DNA of 64,000 bases, taken from NCBI RefSeq assembly GCF_000374045.1, contig NZ_KB893315.1, forward strand, positions 332,843-396,842, written 5' to 3'. The notes beneath the pieces were generated by a model. That model ran no database searches and was not told where the DNA came from. It worked only from the letters and a program-made list of their open reading frames with translations. Both the position numbers and the translations under genes were made by a program. Below, piece after piece: positions 19,134 to 28,697 of this stretch (position 1 is its first letter; each line of letters starts with the position of its first letter). Origin of the DNA: Segetibacter koreensis DSM 18137. GTDB lineage: Bacteria; Bacteroidota; Bacteroidia; Chitinophagales; Chitinophagaceae.

Positions 19134-21776
19134 TCATGTAAGTTGAATTTTTCTTTCATGTAATTCACTGATTAGTTGTGCAACCAATGATGTCCATCCT
19201 GTTTGGTGGCTTGCCCCAAGACCATTTCCATCATCACCATGAAAATACTCATAAAATAATACAAGGTGCTCATTACCCGGCTGTTCATAAAACCAGTTAT
19301 ACTTTCCATGCAGTCGTCGTTTTTGCTGTGAATCTTTCTCAAACAAACTGACTACACGACGAGTTAATTCATCGGCTACCTGTTGTAAGTTCATTTGCTT
19401 TCCAGAACCCACAGGGCACTCTACAAGTAAACTATCACCATAAAATTCGCCATACTTCCGTATAGATTGAATGATCAAATAGTTGATTGGAACCCACACC
19501 GGCCCCCTCCAGTTAGAATTGCCTCCAAAAAGGTTTGATGTAGAATCTCCGGGATCGTATTGAATAGTGTAATCAACATTATCAATTGTAACGGAATAAG
19601 GATCGTTTTCATGGTATTTTGATAAAGCCCTGATTCCGCCGGGAGAAAGAAATTCATCTTCATTTAGTAAGCGCTCCAGTATATTTTTTAGTTTCTCCTG
19701 TTGTACAAGCGACAGCAGGGTTTTTTCGCCGCCTGTATGTTCTTCATTCGGCCAAAACCGTTTGTTCTTAATACGATATTTTTCGAGCCATGTACTTCTC
19801 TTTTTAAAATCAGGAAGATGGTCAAACACTTTGTTTTCAATAATTGCAACAGCAAAAAGGGTGGTAAGTCCAACAATAGATTGTATGCGTAGTTGAATAG
19901 GGTGAGAATGAAATACAGTGAGGGAGTCGTAAAAAAACTTATCCTCATCATTCCACAATCCGTGTTGATTTAGCGCCTCAGCTATTAATACAAAATGTTC
20001 AAAAAATTTGGTAGCAGTATCCTCAAATGACTTATCGTGCATAGAAATTTCTAACGCCATTTCCATCATGTTAAGCGCATACATACCCATCCAACTTGTT
20101 CCATCAGCCTGCTCGAGACGCATTTCTCCCGGCATTTCAATACTCCTGTTAAAAACTCCGATATTATCCAGTCCAAGAAAACCTCCCTGAAATATGTTAT
20201 TTCCAGCGGCATCCTTTCTATTTATCCACCACGTAAAATTGATAATAAGTTTATGAAAAATCTTTTTAAGGAATAAAACATCTCCCTCACCTTTCATTGA
20301 TTTTTCAACCCGGTATACCTGCAATGCTGCCCATGCATGTACGGGCGGATTAACATCACTAAAGTGCCACTCATAAGCAGGCAACTGCCCATCGGGTTTC
20401 ATATACCACTCGCGCATAATCAACAGCAATTGATGCTTTGCAAACTCAGGATCTAAACGCGCCATGGGTATGCAATGAAATGCAAGATCCCATGCGGCAT
20501 ACCATGGATATTCCCACTTGTCAGGCATTAAAATAATATCCTGATTTTTGAGGTGTTTCCATTCATTATTACGGCCGGACAACTTGCCAGGATTTACTTC
20601 TGTGATGCCATCGCCAGTGCTAAGCCATCGCTCAACATCATAATGGTAATATTGTTTGCTCCACAACAGTCCCGCCATTGCTTGCCGCTGTATGCCTAGC
20701 ATTTCCTCACTAATATCAGAAGAAAGTATGGCTTTATAAAAGTCATCTGCTTCAGCTTTTCGTTTTGTGAATATATTTTCAAATTCTTTCTCAAAAGGTT
20801 TCTTTAATTCTTTATTGCATAATCTCAGGTAAATGGTTTTTGTTTCTCCACCATCAATGTCGTAGTTATAGACAGGTGCGAACTTGGTTCCCGATTTTTT
20901 TTTCCGAAGAGCCGCAACATGCTTCTTTTTAACAATGGCATTGTGAAAGGCATCCTTTACAAAAGGAGTGGCATTTCGTATTCCTTTTATGACTTCTGTA
21001 TTGGTTTCATTTTCGGTAAACATAGAAACCTTTGCAGGCTGAAAATATAAGTAATAAGAACCCATTTTTTCATGGGATGCTTTCACCGACGTTTTATTAT
21101 TCCTGGTAATAACAGGTTTCTCTGCCAGCTGGCGGTTGCTTAAGCGGTTATAAAACCATAAGGTTGGAAGTACAGTAATGTTTGCACTTTTAGAATAGCG
21201 ATTATGAATATTTATTTTGATATAAATGTCCTCTGAGTCTTGCTTTGCATAGGTTACCGTAACATCAAAGTATTGATTGTCGTTAAAAATACCTGTATCC
21301 AATATTTCGTATTCAGGCTCATCTTTAGAACGACTTCGGTTTTCTGATTTTAGATCTTCGTAAGGAAATTCCTGTTGCGGATATTTATACAAATATTCCA
21401 TGTAGAAGTGGGATGGAATATTATCAATATAATAATACAACTCCTTCACATCTTCCCCATGATTACCCTCGTTATTCCCCAAGCCAAAAAGTCTTTCTTT
21501 TAGTATAGGATCCTTACCGTTCCATAGGGCTACTGCAAAGCATAGATTTTGAAAATAATCCGATATGCCCCCGAGTCCATCTTCCCCCCATAAATATGCT
21601 CTGCTGTGCGCATGATCATACGGAAAGTAATTCCATGCATCCCCGTACATGCTGTAGTCTTCGCGGACAGTTCCCCATTGCCGCTCGCTCAGGTAAGGGC
21701 CCCATTGTTCCAGCGGAATTTCTTTGATGGCATTTTCTGCTAACCGCTTATGTTCTGCTGTCATAATGTTTTTCAT
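19134..21776 (-). CDS. GH63/MGH1-like glucosidase
   Basis: This 880-residue protein has no signal peptide and is probably cytoplasmic. The N-terminal family signature is clear (ERQWGTVREDYSMYGDAWNYFPYDHAHSR by segments; FGLGNNEGNHGEDVKE). The C-terminal (alpha/alpha)6 catalytic barrel has WEYPWYAAWDLAFHCIPMA, QLPAYEWHFSDVNPPVHAWA and NSNWRGPVWVPINYLII. These match the mannosyl-oligosaccharide glucosidase-like MGH1/GH63 proteins usually annotated as glucosidase. It probably cleaves alpha-glucosides or acts on a glucosylated metabolite; the bond specificity is not visible. It converges on the SusD gene and may complete the same utilisation locus, although it is transcribed separately. The start at the ATG 21774-21776 has a second in-frame Met four codons on. 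Confidence 0.85.
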   Translation of the reverse strand: MKNIMTAEHKRLAENAIKEIPLEQWGPYLSERQWGTVREDYSMYGDAWNYFPYDHAHSRAYLWGEDGLGGISDYFQNLCFAVALWNGKDPILKERLFGLGNNEGNHGEDVKELYYYIDNIPSHFYMEYLYKYPQQEFPYEDLKSENRSRSKDEPEYEILDTGIFNDNQYFDVTVTYAKQDSEDIYIKINIHNRYSKSANITVLPTLWFYNRLSNRQLAEKPVITRNNKTSVKASHEKMGSYYLYFQPAKVSMFTENETNTEVIKGIRNATPFVKDAFHNAIVKKKHVAALRKKKSGTKFAPVYNYDIDGGETKTIYLRLCNKELKKPFEKEFENIFTKRKAEADDFYKAILSSDISEEMLGIQRQAMAGLLWSKQYYHYDVERWLSTGDGITEVNPGKLSGRNNEWKHLKNQDIILMPDKWEYPWYAAWDLAFHCIPMARLDPEFAKHQLLLIMREWYMKPDGQLPAYEWHFSDVNPPVHAWAALQVYRVEKSMKGEGDVLFLKKIFHKLIINFTWWINRKDAAGNNIFQGGFLGLDNIGVFNRSIEMPGEMRLEQADGTSWMGMYALNMMEMALEISMHDKSFEDTATKFFEHFVLIAEALNQHGLWNDEDKFFYDSLTVFHSHPIQLRIQSIVGLTTLFAVAIIENKVFDHLPDFKKRSTWLEKYRIKNKRFWPNEEHTGGEKTLLSLVQQEKLKNILERLLNEDEFLSPGGIRALSKYHENDPYSVTIDNVDYTIQYDPGDSTSNLFGGNSNWRGPVWVPINYLIIQSIRKYGEFYGDSLLVECPVGSGKQMNLQQVADELTRRVVSLFEKDSQQKRRLHGKYNWFYEQPGNEHLVLFYEYFHGDDGNGLGASHQTGWTSLVAQLISELHERKIQLT

Positions 21777-22108
21777 AGAGAAACGTTAATATCCTTCTAT
21801 TTCTTCAATAGAATTTCAGATTTATGCTTCTGCATGAAGAATAGTAACCCAACTTTTATTGTCTTTTTAATTTAGCCTCAGTTACTCCCAACATTACTTC
21901 CGGCAAAAAACAATGGGTTATCTATCTGTTCATCTTAAATTATAAAACATGAAAAACCACTTTATTGGTTTCACCAGAACTTTGTTTTAACAGGGGAATT
22001 AATGCATTTATTGGCGAAAGGAAAATTTTTTGCATTCAGGGTTCTAGCAATAGCCATTGCAGATTAAAATAAAAAAGTAAAAGTTTTTGCAATTATATAT
22101 AGACGTAC
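21777..22108. other. Intergenic region, no gene seen
   Basis: This is 332 bp of AT-rich DNA between the glucosidase start and the SDR stop. It must contain the glucosidase promoter, but I see no convincing consensus, repeat or small gene. Confidence 0.4.
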
Positions 22109-22867
22109 TTATTGCGATAAATATCCACCATCTATAGCATAATAACTACCCGTGACAAAAGATGCTTTATCAGAACTTAGCCATACTACTAACTCCGCTA
22201 CTTCAATTGATTCTCCGAACCTGCCAATGGGATGTAGTTGCACTAACATTTTCTTTGCTGCGTCATCAATACCAGCTTCTGCTAATAAAGGCGTATTGAT
22301 AAAAGCAGGTCCGATTGAATTGACACGGATACCTTTTCTTGAATATTCGATCGCAGCATTTTTTGTTAATCCAACAACTGCATGCTTGGCACTGACGTAA
22401 CCCGCTGAATTGGCAAAACCAACCGAACCCAAAATAGAAGAATTGTTGACAATAGTACCTTTACCCTGTTTCAGCATTTGTTGCAATTCGTATTTCATAC
22501 AGTAAAAAACACTACTGAGGTTTACTGCTATGATCCTGTCCCACCCCTCTATACTCATGTCACTTATAGCATTTTCCTCTCCTGCAATACCGGCATTATT
22601 AAAGGCAATATCAAGGCTTCCAAATGCCTCAATTGTTTTATTTACTAATTGCTCACAGTCTCTCGCCTGGCTTACATCTGCCTTTACAAAAACGGCATCC
22701 CCACCCTTTTGCTTAATTTGTGCCACTACATCGTTTCCAGCTTGTTCATGTATGTCAGACACAACTACTCTTGCGCCATGCTCGGCATATAATATCGCGG
22801 TAGCTTTTCCAATACCTGATGCTCCTCCTGTTACAATGGCTACTTTACCTTTTAAATCATTTTCCAT
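22109..22867 (-). CDS. Short-chain dehydrogenase/reductase (SDR, glucose-1-dehydrogenase-like)
   Basis: This 252-residue classical SDR has the NAD(P)-binding TGGASGIGKA near residues 13-22, NNAG at about 90, a catalytic Ser in NNSSILGS, and the YxxxK pair in YVSAKHAV. The family C-terminus FVTGSYYAIDGGYLSQ is also present. An Asp at the end of beta-strand 2 (VVVSDIHE) favours NAD over NADP. Members oxidise sugars, alcohols or keto-acyl compounds; the substrate cannot be told. It stands alone, with its own upstream region shared with the divergent PAS kinase gene. Confidence 0.9.
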   Translation of the reverse strand: MENDLKGKVAIVTGGASGIGKATAILYAEHGARVVVSDIHEQAGNDVVAQIKQKGGDAVFVKADVSQARDCEQLVNKTIEAFGSLDIAFNNAGIAGEENAISDMSIEGWDRIIAVNLSSVFYCMKYELQQMLKQGKGTIVNNSSILGSVGFANSAGYVSAKHAVVGLTKNAAIEYSRKGIRVNSIGPAFINTPLLAEAGIDDAAKKMLVQLHPIGRFGESIEVAELVVWLSSDKASFVTGSYYAIDGGYLSQ

Positions 22868-23154
22868 ATGTTTATTTCGTTTTATTAATTAATTTTCTTT
22901 TATAATAAGTGTAATTCAAAAGACTAGTGGCTGTTGCATTAACAGTTACTTATATTAAAGTTGTTTTTTAAATGTACGATTGAGTAAAGTCACTTGAAAT
23001 CAACGCTTACTCATAAGGTAAAACTATTTATCTCCTCACCTATTTTACATGTTTTCTATCATCATACCTGCTGAGTTCTATCATAAATCCACGAGATAAA
23101 CTTTGTTCTTTACCTTTGCACTATAAGAAGCATTAGAAACTTTTCAGTTTAATT
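22868..23154. promoter_or_regulatory. Divergent promoter region, SDR and PAS-kinase genes
   Basis: This 287-bp spacer lies between outward-facing genes. TACCTTTG at 23111-23118 matches the Bacteroidota -7 consensus TAnnTTTG, 37 bp before the kinase start. A well-spaced -33 TTG was not found. Confidence 0.45.
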
Positions 23155-25059
23155 ATGTTGTCAAATTGCCAGTCACTTCTTCAAACGATCACCGTTGGTA
23201 TTTTTATGCTCGATGTTGATGGAAATATTACATATTGCAATCCGGCCGCCTCAGCTATTACAGGCTATTCTGCCCAGGAGTTATTACTAAAACCTTTATC
23301 GTTTATTTATAATTATAAGGGCGATACAACTAAACTTGACTACGAACTTGGGTTAGCGCTCAAAAAAGGAAGTTTAATTTCGGAAGGATGGAAAACAAAA
23401 AAAGGTGATGGCAAATTTTGGGCAGAAATGATTTTGTCTCCCCTATATGATGACCAAAACAAATGGACCGGTTATAGTTGTATTCTTCACGACATTTCTG
23501 ATAAAAAGAGAAAGGAGCTGGAGGTCAGGGAAAACGAAGAACGTTTTCGCTTAATGGTAGAAGGTATACAGGACTATTCAATTTTCATGATGGATCCTCA
23601 CGGTTATATTATGAGCTGGAATGAAGGTGCTAAGCGCATTACGGGCTATAATCCGGACGAGATAATTGGTAAGCATTTTTCAATTTTCTATAGAAAAGAA
23701 GATGCAGAAAGCAAAAAGCCGGAAAAAGAATTAAAAATTGCCATTGAAACCGGAAGGTATGAAGAAGAAGGTTGGAGAGTTAAGAAAAATGGTTCTATTT
23801 TTTGGGCCAATATAGCAGTTACTGCTTTATACAATGAACAGAACGCCTTGATCGGTCTTTCAAAAGTGACCCTTGACACTACCGAGCGTAAAAAAAATGA
23901 AGAAGCCCTGCTACAGAGCGAAGAACGATACCGTTTATTAGTAGAGCAGGTAGCTGATTATGGAATTTTTATGATGGATGAAAAGGGAAGGATCATCAGT
24001 TGGAATGCCGGTGCAAAAAAAATTAAAGGTTATACAGCAAATGAGATAATTGGAAAATACTTCTCTATTTTTTACCCCGAAGAAGACATTCTGAAAGGAA
24101 AGCCTGCTGATGAATTAAAAATTGCAAGAGCAGAAGGTAAGTACGAGGAAGAAGGATGGAGAATTAGAAAGGATGGAAGCAGGTTTTGGGCCAACATAGT
24201 AATTACCGCTGTTTATAATAAGGATGGTAGCTTGCTGGGTTTCTCAAAAGTAACAAGGGACCTTACAGAAAGAAAAGAAGCAGAAAAAGCATTAAGGGAA
24301 AGTTACAATCGTTATCGTTTAATTGCAAATCAACTGAAAGTATCGAATACAGAATTGTCAGATGCAAATGAAGAATTAGAACAATTTACTTCTATAGTAT
24401 CACATGATCTGCAGGAGCCCGTAAGAACCATTAAAAGTTTTTTGCAGTTGCTCGATATGAATCTAAATGAAAGGCAGACCGCAGATCTCAAAAACTACAT
24501 ACACAAGGCCATTACTGCAGCCAACCGAATGAAAGAACTAATTCAGAATGTTCTTCAGTATTCTCAGTTAAGTAAAGTTGAAATAGTAAAAGAAACAGTA
24601 AGTGTAAATGAACTTTTTAGTGAAGCCTTGCAAAATATAAAGACTTCTGTAGAAGCCAGCAAGGCGCAGATAACAATCGAAAATGAAGTGGCAACAGTAC
24701 AGGGCAATCGCATTCAATTGGTACAACTTATACAAAATTTATTAACTAACGCGGTAAAGTTTTCTGATACTAAAACTCCTGAAATAAAAATTAAATGCCG
24801 CAATGAAGAGGGGAATATTAAATTTACAATATCTGATAACGGTATTGGTATTGCAGAGAATGATGTAAATAAAGTGTTTGAAATTTTCCGAAGACTAAAC
24901 ACGAAAAAAAAATATCCGGGAACGGGAATTGGCTTAGCAATTTGCAAGAAGATTATCGATCGCCACGGTGGCCATATCTGGGCAGAATCGAAGTTAGGAA
25001 AAGGGACTACTTTTTATTTTACTCTTAAAGAAGAAACAACTGAAAGGCAACATGCATAA
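23155..25059 (+). CDS. Triple-PAS cytoplasmic sensor histidine kinase
   Basis: This 634-residue kinase lacks transmembrane segments. It has three PAS domains (about 5-120, 128-248, 255-372). The second and third are close copies of each other (both contain FSIFY, YEEEGWR and FWANI), showing an internal tandem duplication. A HisKA domain follows with phospho-acceptor His417 (IVSHDLQEPVRTI), then a HATPase (LLTNAVKFSD, DNGIGIAE, GTGIGLAICKKI). The sequence resembles bacteriophytochrome-like and light- or redox-sensing PAS kinases of soil Bacteroidota. Its stop codon overlaps the start of the single-domain response regulator gene, so the pair forms one operon. The signal is unknown. Confidence 0.92.
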   Translation: MLSNCQSLLQTITVGIFMLDVDGNITYCNPAASAITGYSAQELLLKPLSFIYNYKGDTTKLDYELGLALKKGSLISEGWKTKKGDGKFWAEMILSPLYDDQNKWTGYSCILHDISDKKRKELEVRENEERFRLMVEGIQDYSIFMMDPHGYIMSWNEGAKRITGYNPDEIIGKHFSIFYRKEDAESKKPEKELKIAIETGRYEEEGWRVKKNGSIFWANIAVTALYNEQNALIGLSKVTLDTTERKKNEEALLQSEERYRLLVEQVADYGIFMMDEKGRIISWNAGAKKIKGYTANEIIGKYFSIFYPEEDILKGKPADELKIARAEGKYEEEGWRIRKDGSRFWANIVITAVYNKDGSLLGFSKVTRDLTERKEAEKALRESYNRYRLIANQLKVSNTELSDANEELEQFTSIVSHDLQEPVRTIKSFLQLLDMNLNERQTADLKNYIHKAITAANRMKELIQNVLQYSQLSKVEIVKETVSVNELFSEALQNIKTSVEASKAQITIENEVATVQGNRIQLVQLIQNLLTNAVKFSDTKTPEIKIKCRNEEGNIKFTISDNGIGIAENDVNKVFEIFRRLNTKKKYPGTGIGLAICKKIIDRHGGHIWAESKLGKGTTFYFTLKEETTERQHA

Positions 25060-25469
25060 TGAAGAAGTATAAAATTATTATCGTTGAGAATGATGAGGAC
25101 GAACAACTCTTTATGAAAGAAGGGTTTGCCTCTACAGGCTTGTTTGAAATTATTGCACAAGTATTAAATGGTGATGATTTATTGGACTGGCTGGAAGAAC
25201 ATCAATCAACATTACCAGATCTGATATTATCTGATCTCAACATGCCCGGCAAAAATGGCTACGATGTTATTGAGCTTATAAAAGGCAATCCTGCATATAG
25301 ACATATCCCGGTTATTATTACCTCCACTTCCTCTACAAAGACCATTATTGACAAATGCTTAGCGAAGGGAGCCGCAGACTATGTAGTAAAACCTGATACA
25401 TTTGTACAGTACGTGCCCTACGTGAAAGAATTATACAACCTGATTGAGCAAAAGCAGTTAGTAAAGTAA
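25059..25469 (+). CDS. Single-domain response regulator
   Basis: This 136-residue CheY-like receiver has an acidic pocket (Glu10/Asp12), phospho-acceptor Asp59 (SDLNMPGKNG), a conserved Thr/Ser switch in ITSTSS, and Lys in VVKPDT. There is no output domain. Its ATG shares one base with the stop of the PAS kinase (ATAATGA arrangement), indicating translational coupling and a cognate pair. Such Rcp1-like regulators often accompany PAS or phytochrome kinases and act by protein interaction or in phosphorelays. Confidence 0.92.
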   Translation: MKKYKIIIVENDEDEQLFMKEGFASTGLFEIIAQVLNGDDLLDWLEEHQSTLPDLILSDLNMPGKNGYDVIELIKGNPAYRHIPVIITSTSSTKTIIDKCLAKGAADYVVKPDTFVQYVPYVKELYNLIEQKQLVK

Positions 25470-25490
25470 TAATCTCGGTTACAATTTTAC

Positions 25491-25826
25491 TTAATTGTTT
25501 TGGATGGCATCTGCAGTCGAGGCGGCTGAAATATCATAAAGCGCTTCGTTGTACGTGCATTCACCATCTTGAATTAATAATAGCTGGGGAGATTGATGTT
25601 CAACATTAAACTGTTCTGCAACAGCATCTGATATGTCCCGATAAGCAAGCAGATCCAGAAAATAAACCGATTGCACATCTGACAGAGAATCTGCCTCCTG
25701 TTCAAATCGCCTCCTTACCCCTTTACTAATGGGACATGTGGTATTGTGTTTAAAAATTACATTAAATCCTTTAGCCGCTTTTATTTCCTCTAGTTGCTCT
25801 ATCCGTTCTAATGGTATAAATTCCAT
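25491..25826 (-). CDS. ytxJ: YtxJ-family bacillithiol-dependent monothiol bacilliredoxin
   Basis: This 111-residue thioredoxin-fold protein has a single redox Cys in HNTTCPISKGV, the YtxJ (DUF2847) signature. The cis-Pro region SPQLLLIQDGE and the length also match. The family is proposed to reduce bacillithiol-protein mixed disulphides (bacilliredoxin BrxC), and Bacteroidota with YtxJ generally make bacillithiol. The bacillithiol biosynthesis genes are not in this window. The gene converges on the response-regulator gene 21 bp away and appears monocistronic. Confidence 0.85.
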   Translation of the reverse strand: MEFIPLERIEQLEEIKAAKGFNVIFKHNTTCPISKGVRRRFEQEADSLSDVQSVYFLDLLAYRDISDAVAEQFNVEHQSPQLLLIQDGECTYNEALYDISAASTADAIQNN

Positions 25827-26132
25827 AAACTATTTTATTTGTAACCGGTTATTGTACCAATACTGTTCCAGCTTAAACATGTCGGCTTTCTAACTTAAAT
25901 CAAAAAAGGACACCAGTATTTTAAAATGAGATAAAAATAACACAGCATTTAAGTGAGAAAATAATGTTGATTTTTGTCGGCAGAAAGCTAATAAGAAGTT
26001 GAAGTGTGTAACTATGAAGTGAAATTGACGAATGTTACCAAAACAATAAACAGTTATTCTATCTGCTTCTTCTCATTTCGTTATCTTTGAAGATATCACT
26101 AACAAAATTTCTATACTTAATATACTACAGGT
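25827..26132. promoter_or_regulatory. Divergent promoter region, ytxJ and RNA helicase
   Basis: This is a 306-bp spacer. TATCTTTG at 26082-26089 fits TAnnTTTG, about 44 bp before the helicase TTG start. No gene is seen. Confidence 0.45.
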
Positions 26133-27338
26133 TTGACATTTAAAGATTTTGGATTCGATGAAAGATTGCTTGAGGGAATTGAGGCAACAGGATATGAAAC
26201 TGCAACTCCGGTTCAAGAGCAGGTTATTCCGCACATACTGGCAGGAAAAGATATTATAGCATCAGCACAAACCGGCACGGGTAAAACTGCCGCATTTCTT
26301 TTGCCTATTGTTCATAAAATTATTTCTGCCCCCAATCACGATCACATAAATGCGCTGATTATTGTTCCTACCCGGGAACTGGCAATACAAATTGCAGAGA
26401 ACCTGGAGGGACTGTCATACTTTACCCCCATTAGCTCAATCGCAGTGTATGGAGGTGGCAGTGGCGGAACCTTTGTTCAGGAACGACAGGCTCTGTCAGC
26501 AGGGGCAGATATCGTTATCTGTACGCCGGGAAGATTAATTGGACATCTGGCTATGGGCTATGTAAAGCTAAAGCAACTTGATTATTTAGTACTGGATGAA
26601 GCAGATCGGATGCTGGACATGGGTTTTAATGAAGATATCATGAAGATCATTTCGTATCTTCCTGCAGATAGGCAAACTCTGTTATTTTCTGCAACCATGC
26701 CGCATAAGATCAGGGAACTTGCCCGTAAAATATTGCGGCAACCTGTAGAAGTAAATATTTCTTTATCGAAACCGCCCGAGAGAATAAAGCAGGAAGCTTT
26801 TGTAATCTACGACTCTCAAAAGCCTGCACTTATCAAACATATCCTTCAACAAAAAGAGTTTAAAAGCGTTATTATTTTCTGCTCTAAAAAAAATAATGTA
26901 AAGCAGCTTGCACGGGAGTTAAAGAAAGCAGGATTTTCTGCGGAAGAAATTCATTCAGACCTGGAGCAGAACGTAAGAGAACAGGTACTGTCAGCTTTTA
27001 TAAATGGACGCGTAAAAATATTGGTTGCAACAGACATATTGTCGAGAGGTATACATATTGATAATATAGACCTTGTTATTAACTATGATGTTCCCAATGA
27101 TGGGGAAGATTATGTTCATAGAATCGGGCGTACTGCCAGGGCGGAAAATGAGGGTACAGCTTATACCCTAATTAACGAAAAAGAGCAAAACAAGTTTGCA
27201 GCAATAGAAAAATTGTTAGGTCATGCTGTAATGAAAACTCCTGTTCCTTCCGGGCTAGGTGAAACTCCCGCTTATCAACCGCGCACTTTTAAAGCTGATA
27301 ACAGAAGATTCAGTAATAAGCGTAATTATAAACCGTAA
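26133..27338 (+). CDS. DEAD-box ATP-dependent RNA helicase, RhlE type
   Basis: This 401-residue cytoplasmic protein has every superfamily-2 motif: Q motif (TPVQEQ), AQTGTGKT, PTREL, TPGRL, DEAD (VLDEADRM), SAT, then the second RecA domain with IIFCSKK, ATDILSRGIHI and HRIGRTAR. The Arg/Lys-rich tail is short, as in RhlE. It unwinds RNA duplexes in ribosome assembly, mRNA decay or cold adaptation. The start is a TTG at 26133-26135: it begins exactly at the family N-terminus (MTFKDFGFDERLLEGI), and no ATG exists nearby. Confidence 0.93.
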   Translation: MTFKDFGFDERLLEGIEATGYETATPVQEQVIPHILAGKDIIASAQTGTGKTAAFLLPIVHKIISAPNHDHINALIIVPTRELAIQIAENLEGLSYFTPISSIAVYGGGSGGTFVQERQALSAGADIVICTPGRLIGHLAMGYVKLKQLDYLVLDEADRMLDMGFNEDIMKIISYLPADRQTLLFSATMPHKIRELARKILRQPVEVNISLSKPPERIKQEAFVIYDSQKPALIKHILQQKEFKSVIIFCSKKNNVKQLARELKKAGFSAEEIHSDLEQNVREQVLSAFINGRVKILVATDILSRGIHIDNIDLVINYDVPNDGEDYVHRIGRTARAENEGTAYTLINEKEQNKFAAIEKLLGHAVMKTPVPSGLGETPAYQPRTFKADNRRFSNKRNYKP

Positions 27339-28133
27339 GATGTAAGGCTAATAATGAAAATGAAATACTTTGCTGAATTTACCGGCTTAAAATAAGGTAA
27401 AGGCATCCTCATTTTTTACTTAATTTCCCACAGCGCTGTAGGAGTCTGAAGTGTAATGTCTCAATCAATCAGCTTTGTACACTCTTATACCACATTCCTC
27501 GGCACAAGTTTGTACACTTAACAATACTTATCGACCACGCGAACTCAATCTTAAATTATTCAAACAAGAAATTTTTTTTTGACCCTTTTTGATTAACAAC
27601 AGAAACATCTGTAAATAAAAAACCTCCACGATAGCAGAGGTATTTTTTGGGGATCGAGATATTGGAAAACAAATCTTTCAAAGGATATAATTATATCAAC
27701 ATTTATTATGCCAAATTTATAACAGGAGAAAGTATTGATATAACTTTTTGTAATTCCAATCCATCATCACGTCAAAACTGTTTTACAAAAACGCCAAAAA
27801 GTCTTATTCGTAAAATTATAGTTACATTTTGCCTAGTTAACTGAAAGTTTCAATTAGTTTAAAAACCGGCGTTTTTTTATTTTGATTGAGTAAGCATATA
27901 AACGTTTTTACTGCTCGCACTACCGCTATGGTAACAGAACCAGGGCAAAAATGGAAGAATCCTCGTGCGATGTAGTAAAAGTCCACGTTTTGTGGTAAAG
28001 TAGGACAATAAAGAAATCAATGCAGAAAAAAAACTTTCTGATTATCAGTTAGTTAGCAGTAAGAAATCTTTTGGCATATTTTTCCTTCATAAGGAACAAA
28101 ACAATTTAAATAATCAACTCAAACAATTAATTA
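27339..28133. other. Long intergenic region with one terminator-like hairpin
   Basis: This region is nearly 800 bp without a credible gene. A frame at 27647-27844 (65 codons) shows no family features and is probably chance. A hairpin at 27622-27641 is listed separately. The rest is AT-rich and may hold decayed DNA plus the promoter of the small secreted-protein gene. Confidence 0.5.
27616..27648 (+). terminator. Terminator-like hairpin, bidirectional
   Basis: ACCTC at 27622-27626 pairs with GAGGT at 27637-27641, with an A run on the left and a T run on the right (27642-27648), so it could terminate on either strand. It is about 280 bp after the helicase stop. Confidence 0.5.
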
Positions 28134-28454
28134 ATGAAAAAAGTAATCATTGCATCAGCAGCCCTATTTTTTGCAGCAATTTCAAACGTTAAGGCCGGTA
28201 CTACTAATACTGCAGTTGAAATTACAACTAGTGTAAAAGCAGACACTACAGAACAAAGAACTCCAGTAAAACCGGAAGAACTTCCTGCAACTGTACAACA
28301 AACCCTTTCAGGTGATGATTACAAAGGATGGACTCCGAGCAGTGCATTCTTAGTAGCGAAAGACGGAAAAGAATATTATGAAGTTAAACTAACTAAGGAA
28401 GGAAGCGAAGCAAATATCGTAAAGTTTGATAAAGACGGTAAGAAAGTAGACTAA
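28134..28454 (+). CDS. Small secreted protein, PepSY-like (DUF2874-type) fold
   Basis: This 106-residue protein has a signal peptide (MKKVIIASAALFFAAISNVKA) and a single small domain: LPATVQQTLSGDDYKGW, then FLVAKDGKEYYEVKLTKEG, then a short NIVKFDKDGKKVD end. This pattern of a helix followed by strands with a Gly-Lys-turn resembles the PepSY-like/BLIP-type domains common in Bacteroidota periplasmic proteins. Function is unknown; possibilities include an inhibitor, a chaperone or a stress-induced periplasmic protein. It is monocistronic, with a strong terminator 26 bp downstream. Confidence 0.75.
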   Translation: MKKVIIASAALFFAAISNVKAGTTNTAVEITTSVKADTTEQRTPVKPEELPATVQQTLSGDDYKGWTPSSAFLVAKDGKEYYEVKLTKEGSEANIVKFDKDGKKVD

Positions 28455-28480
28455 GCTATTTCAAACACAGTTTTTTAAAT

Positions 28481-28510
28481 AAAAGACCGGGCATGCCCGG
28501 TCTTTTATTT
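28481..28510 (+). terminator. Perfect 26-bp palindromic terminator
   Basis: AAAAGACCGGGCA at 28481-28493 is exactly mirrored by TGCCCGGTCTTTT at 28494-28506, followed by more T. It lies 26 bp after the small secreted-protein gene and can act in both directions. Confidence 0.85.
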
Positions 28511-28697
28511 TTTAGCACAACTTTTGTTAACCCGGCGTAAATAATAGATTTAAAAAAATAGGAATTGATTTTCATTAAGATACACCACAAAAAAGCCTGT
28601 TACATTGCCACGTAAAAAAAGCAAGGCGAGGCGTTACAGGCCAGGCAAGAAACCCGCTGATTAATTTAGATGTAGCTTTACAGTTTACAAGTTTGAT

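Noticed and set aside
27647-27844. 65-codon plus-strand frame in the long gap after the helicase
   Set aside because: No recognisable motif, no ribosome-binding site, amino-acid composition like translated AT-rich noncoding DNA.
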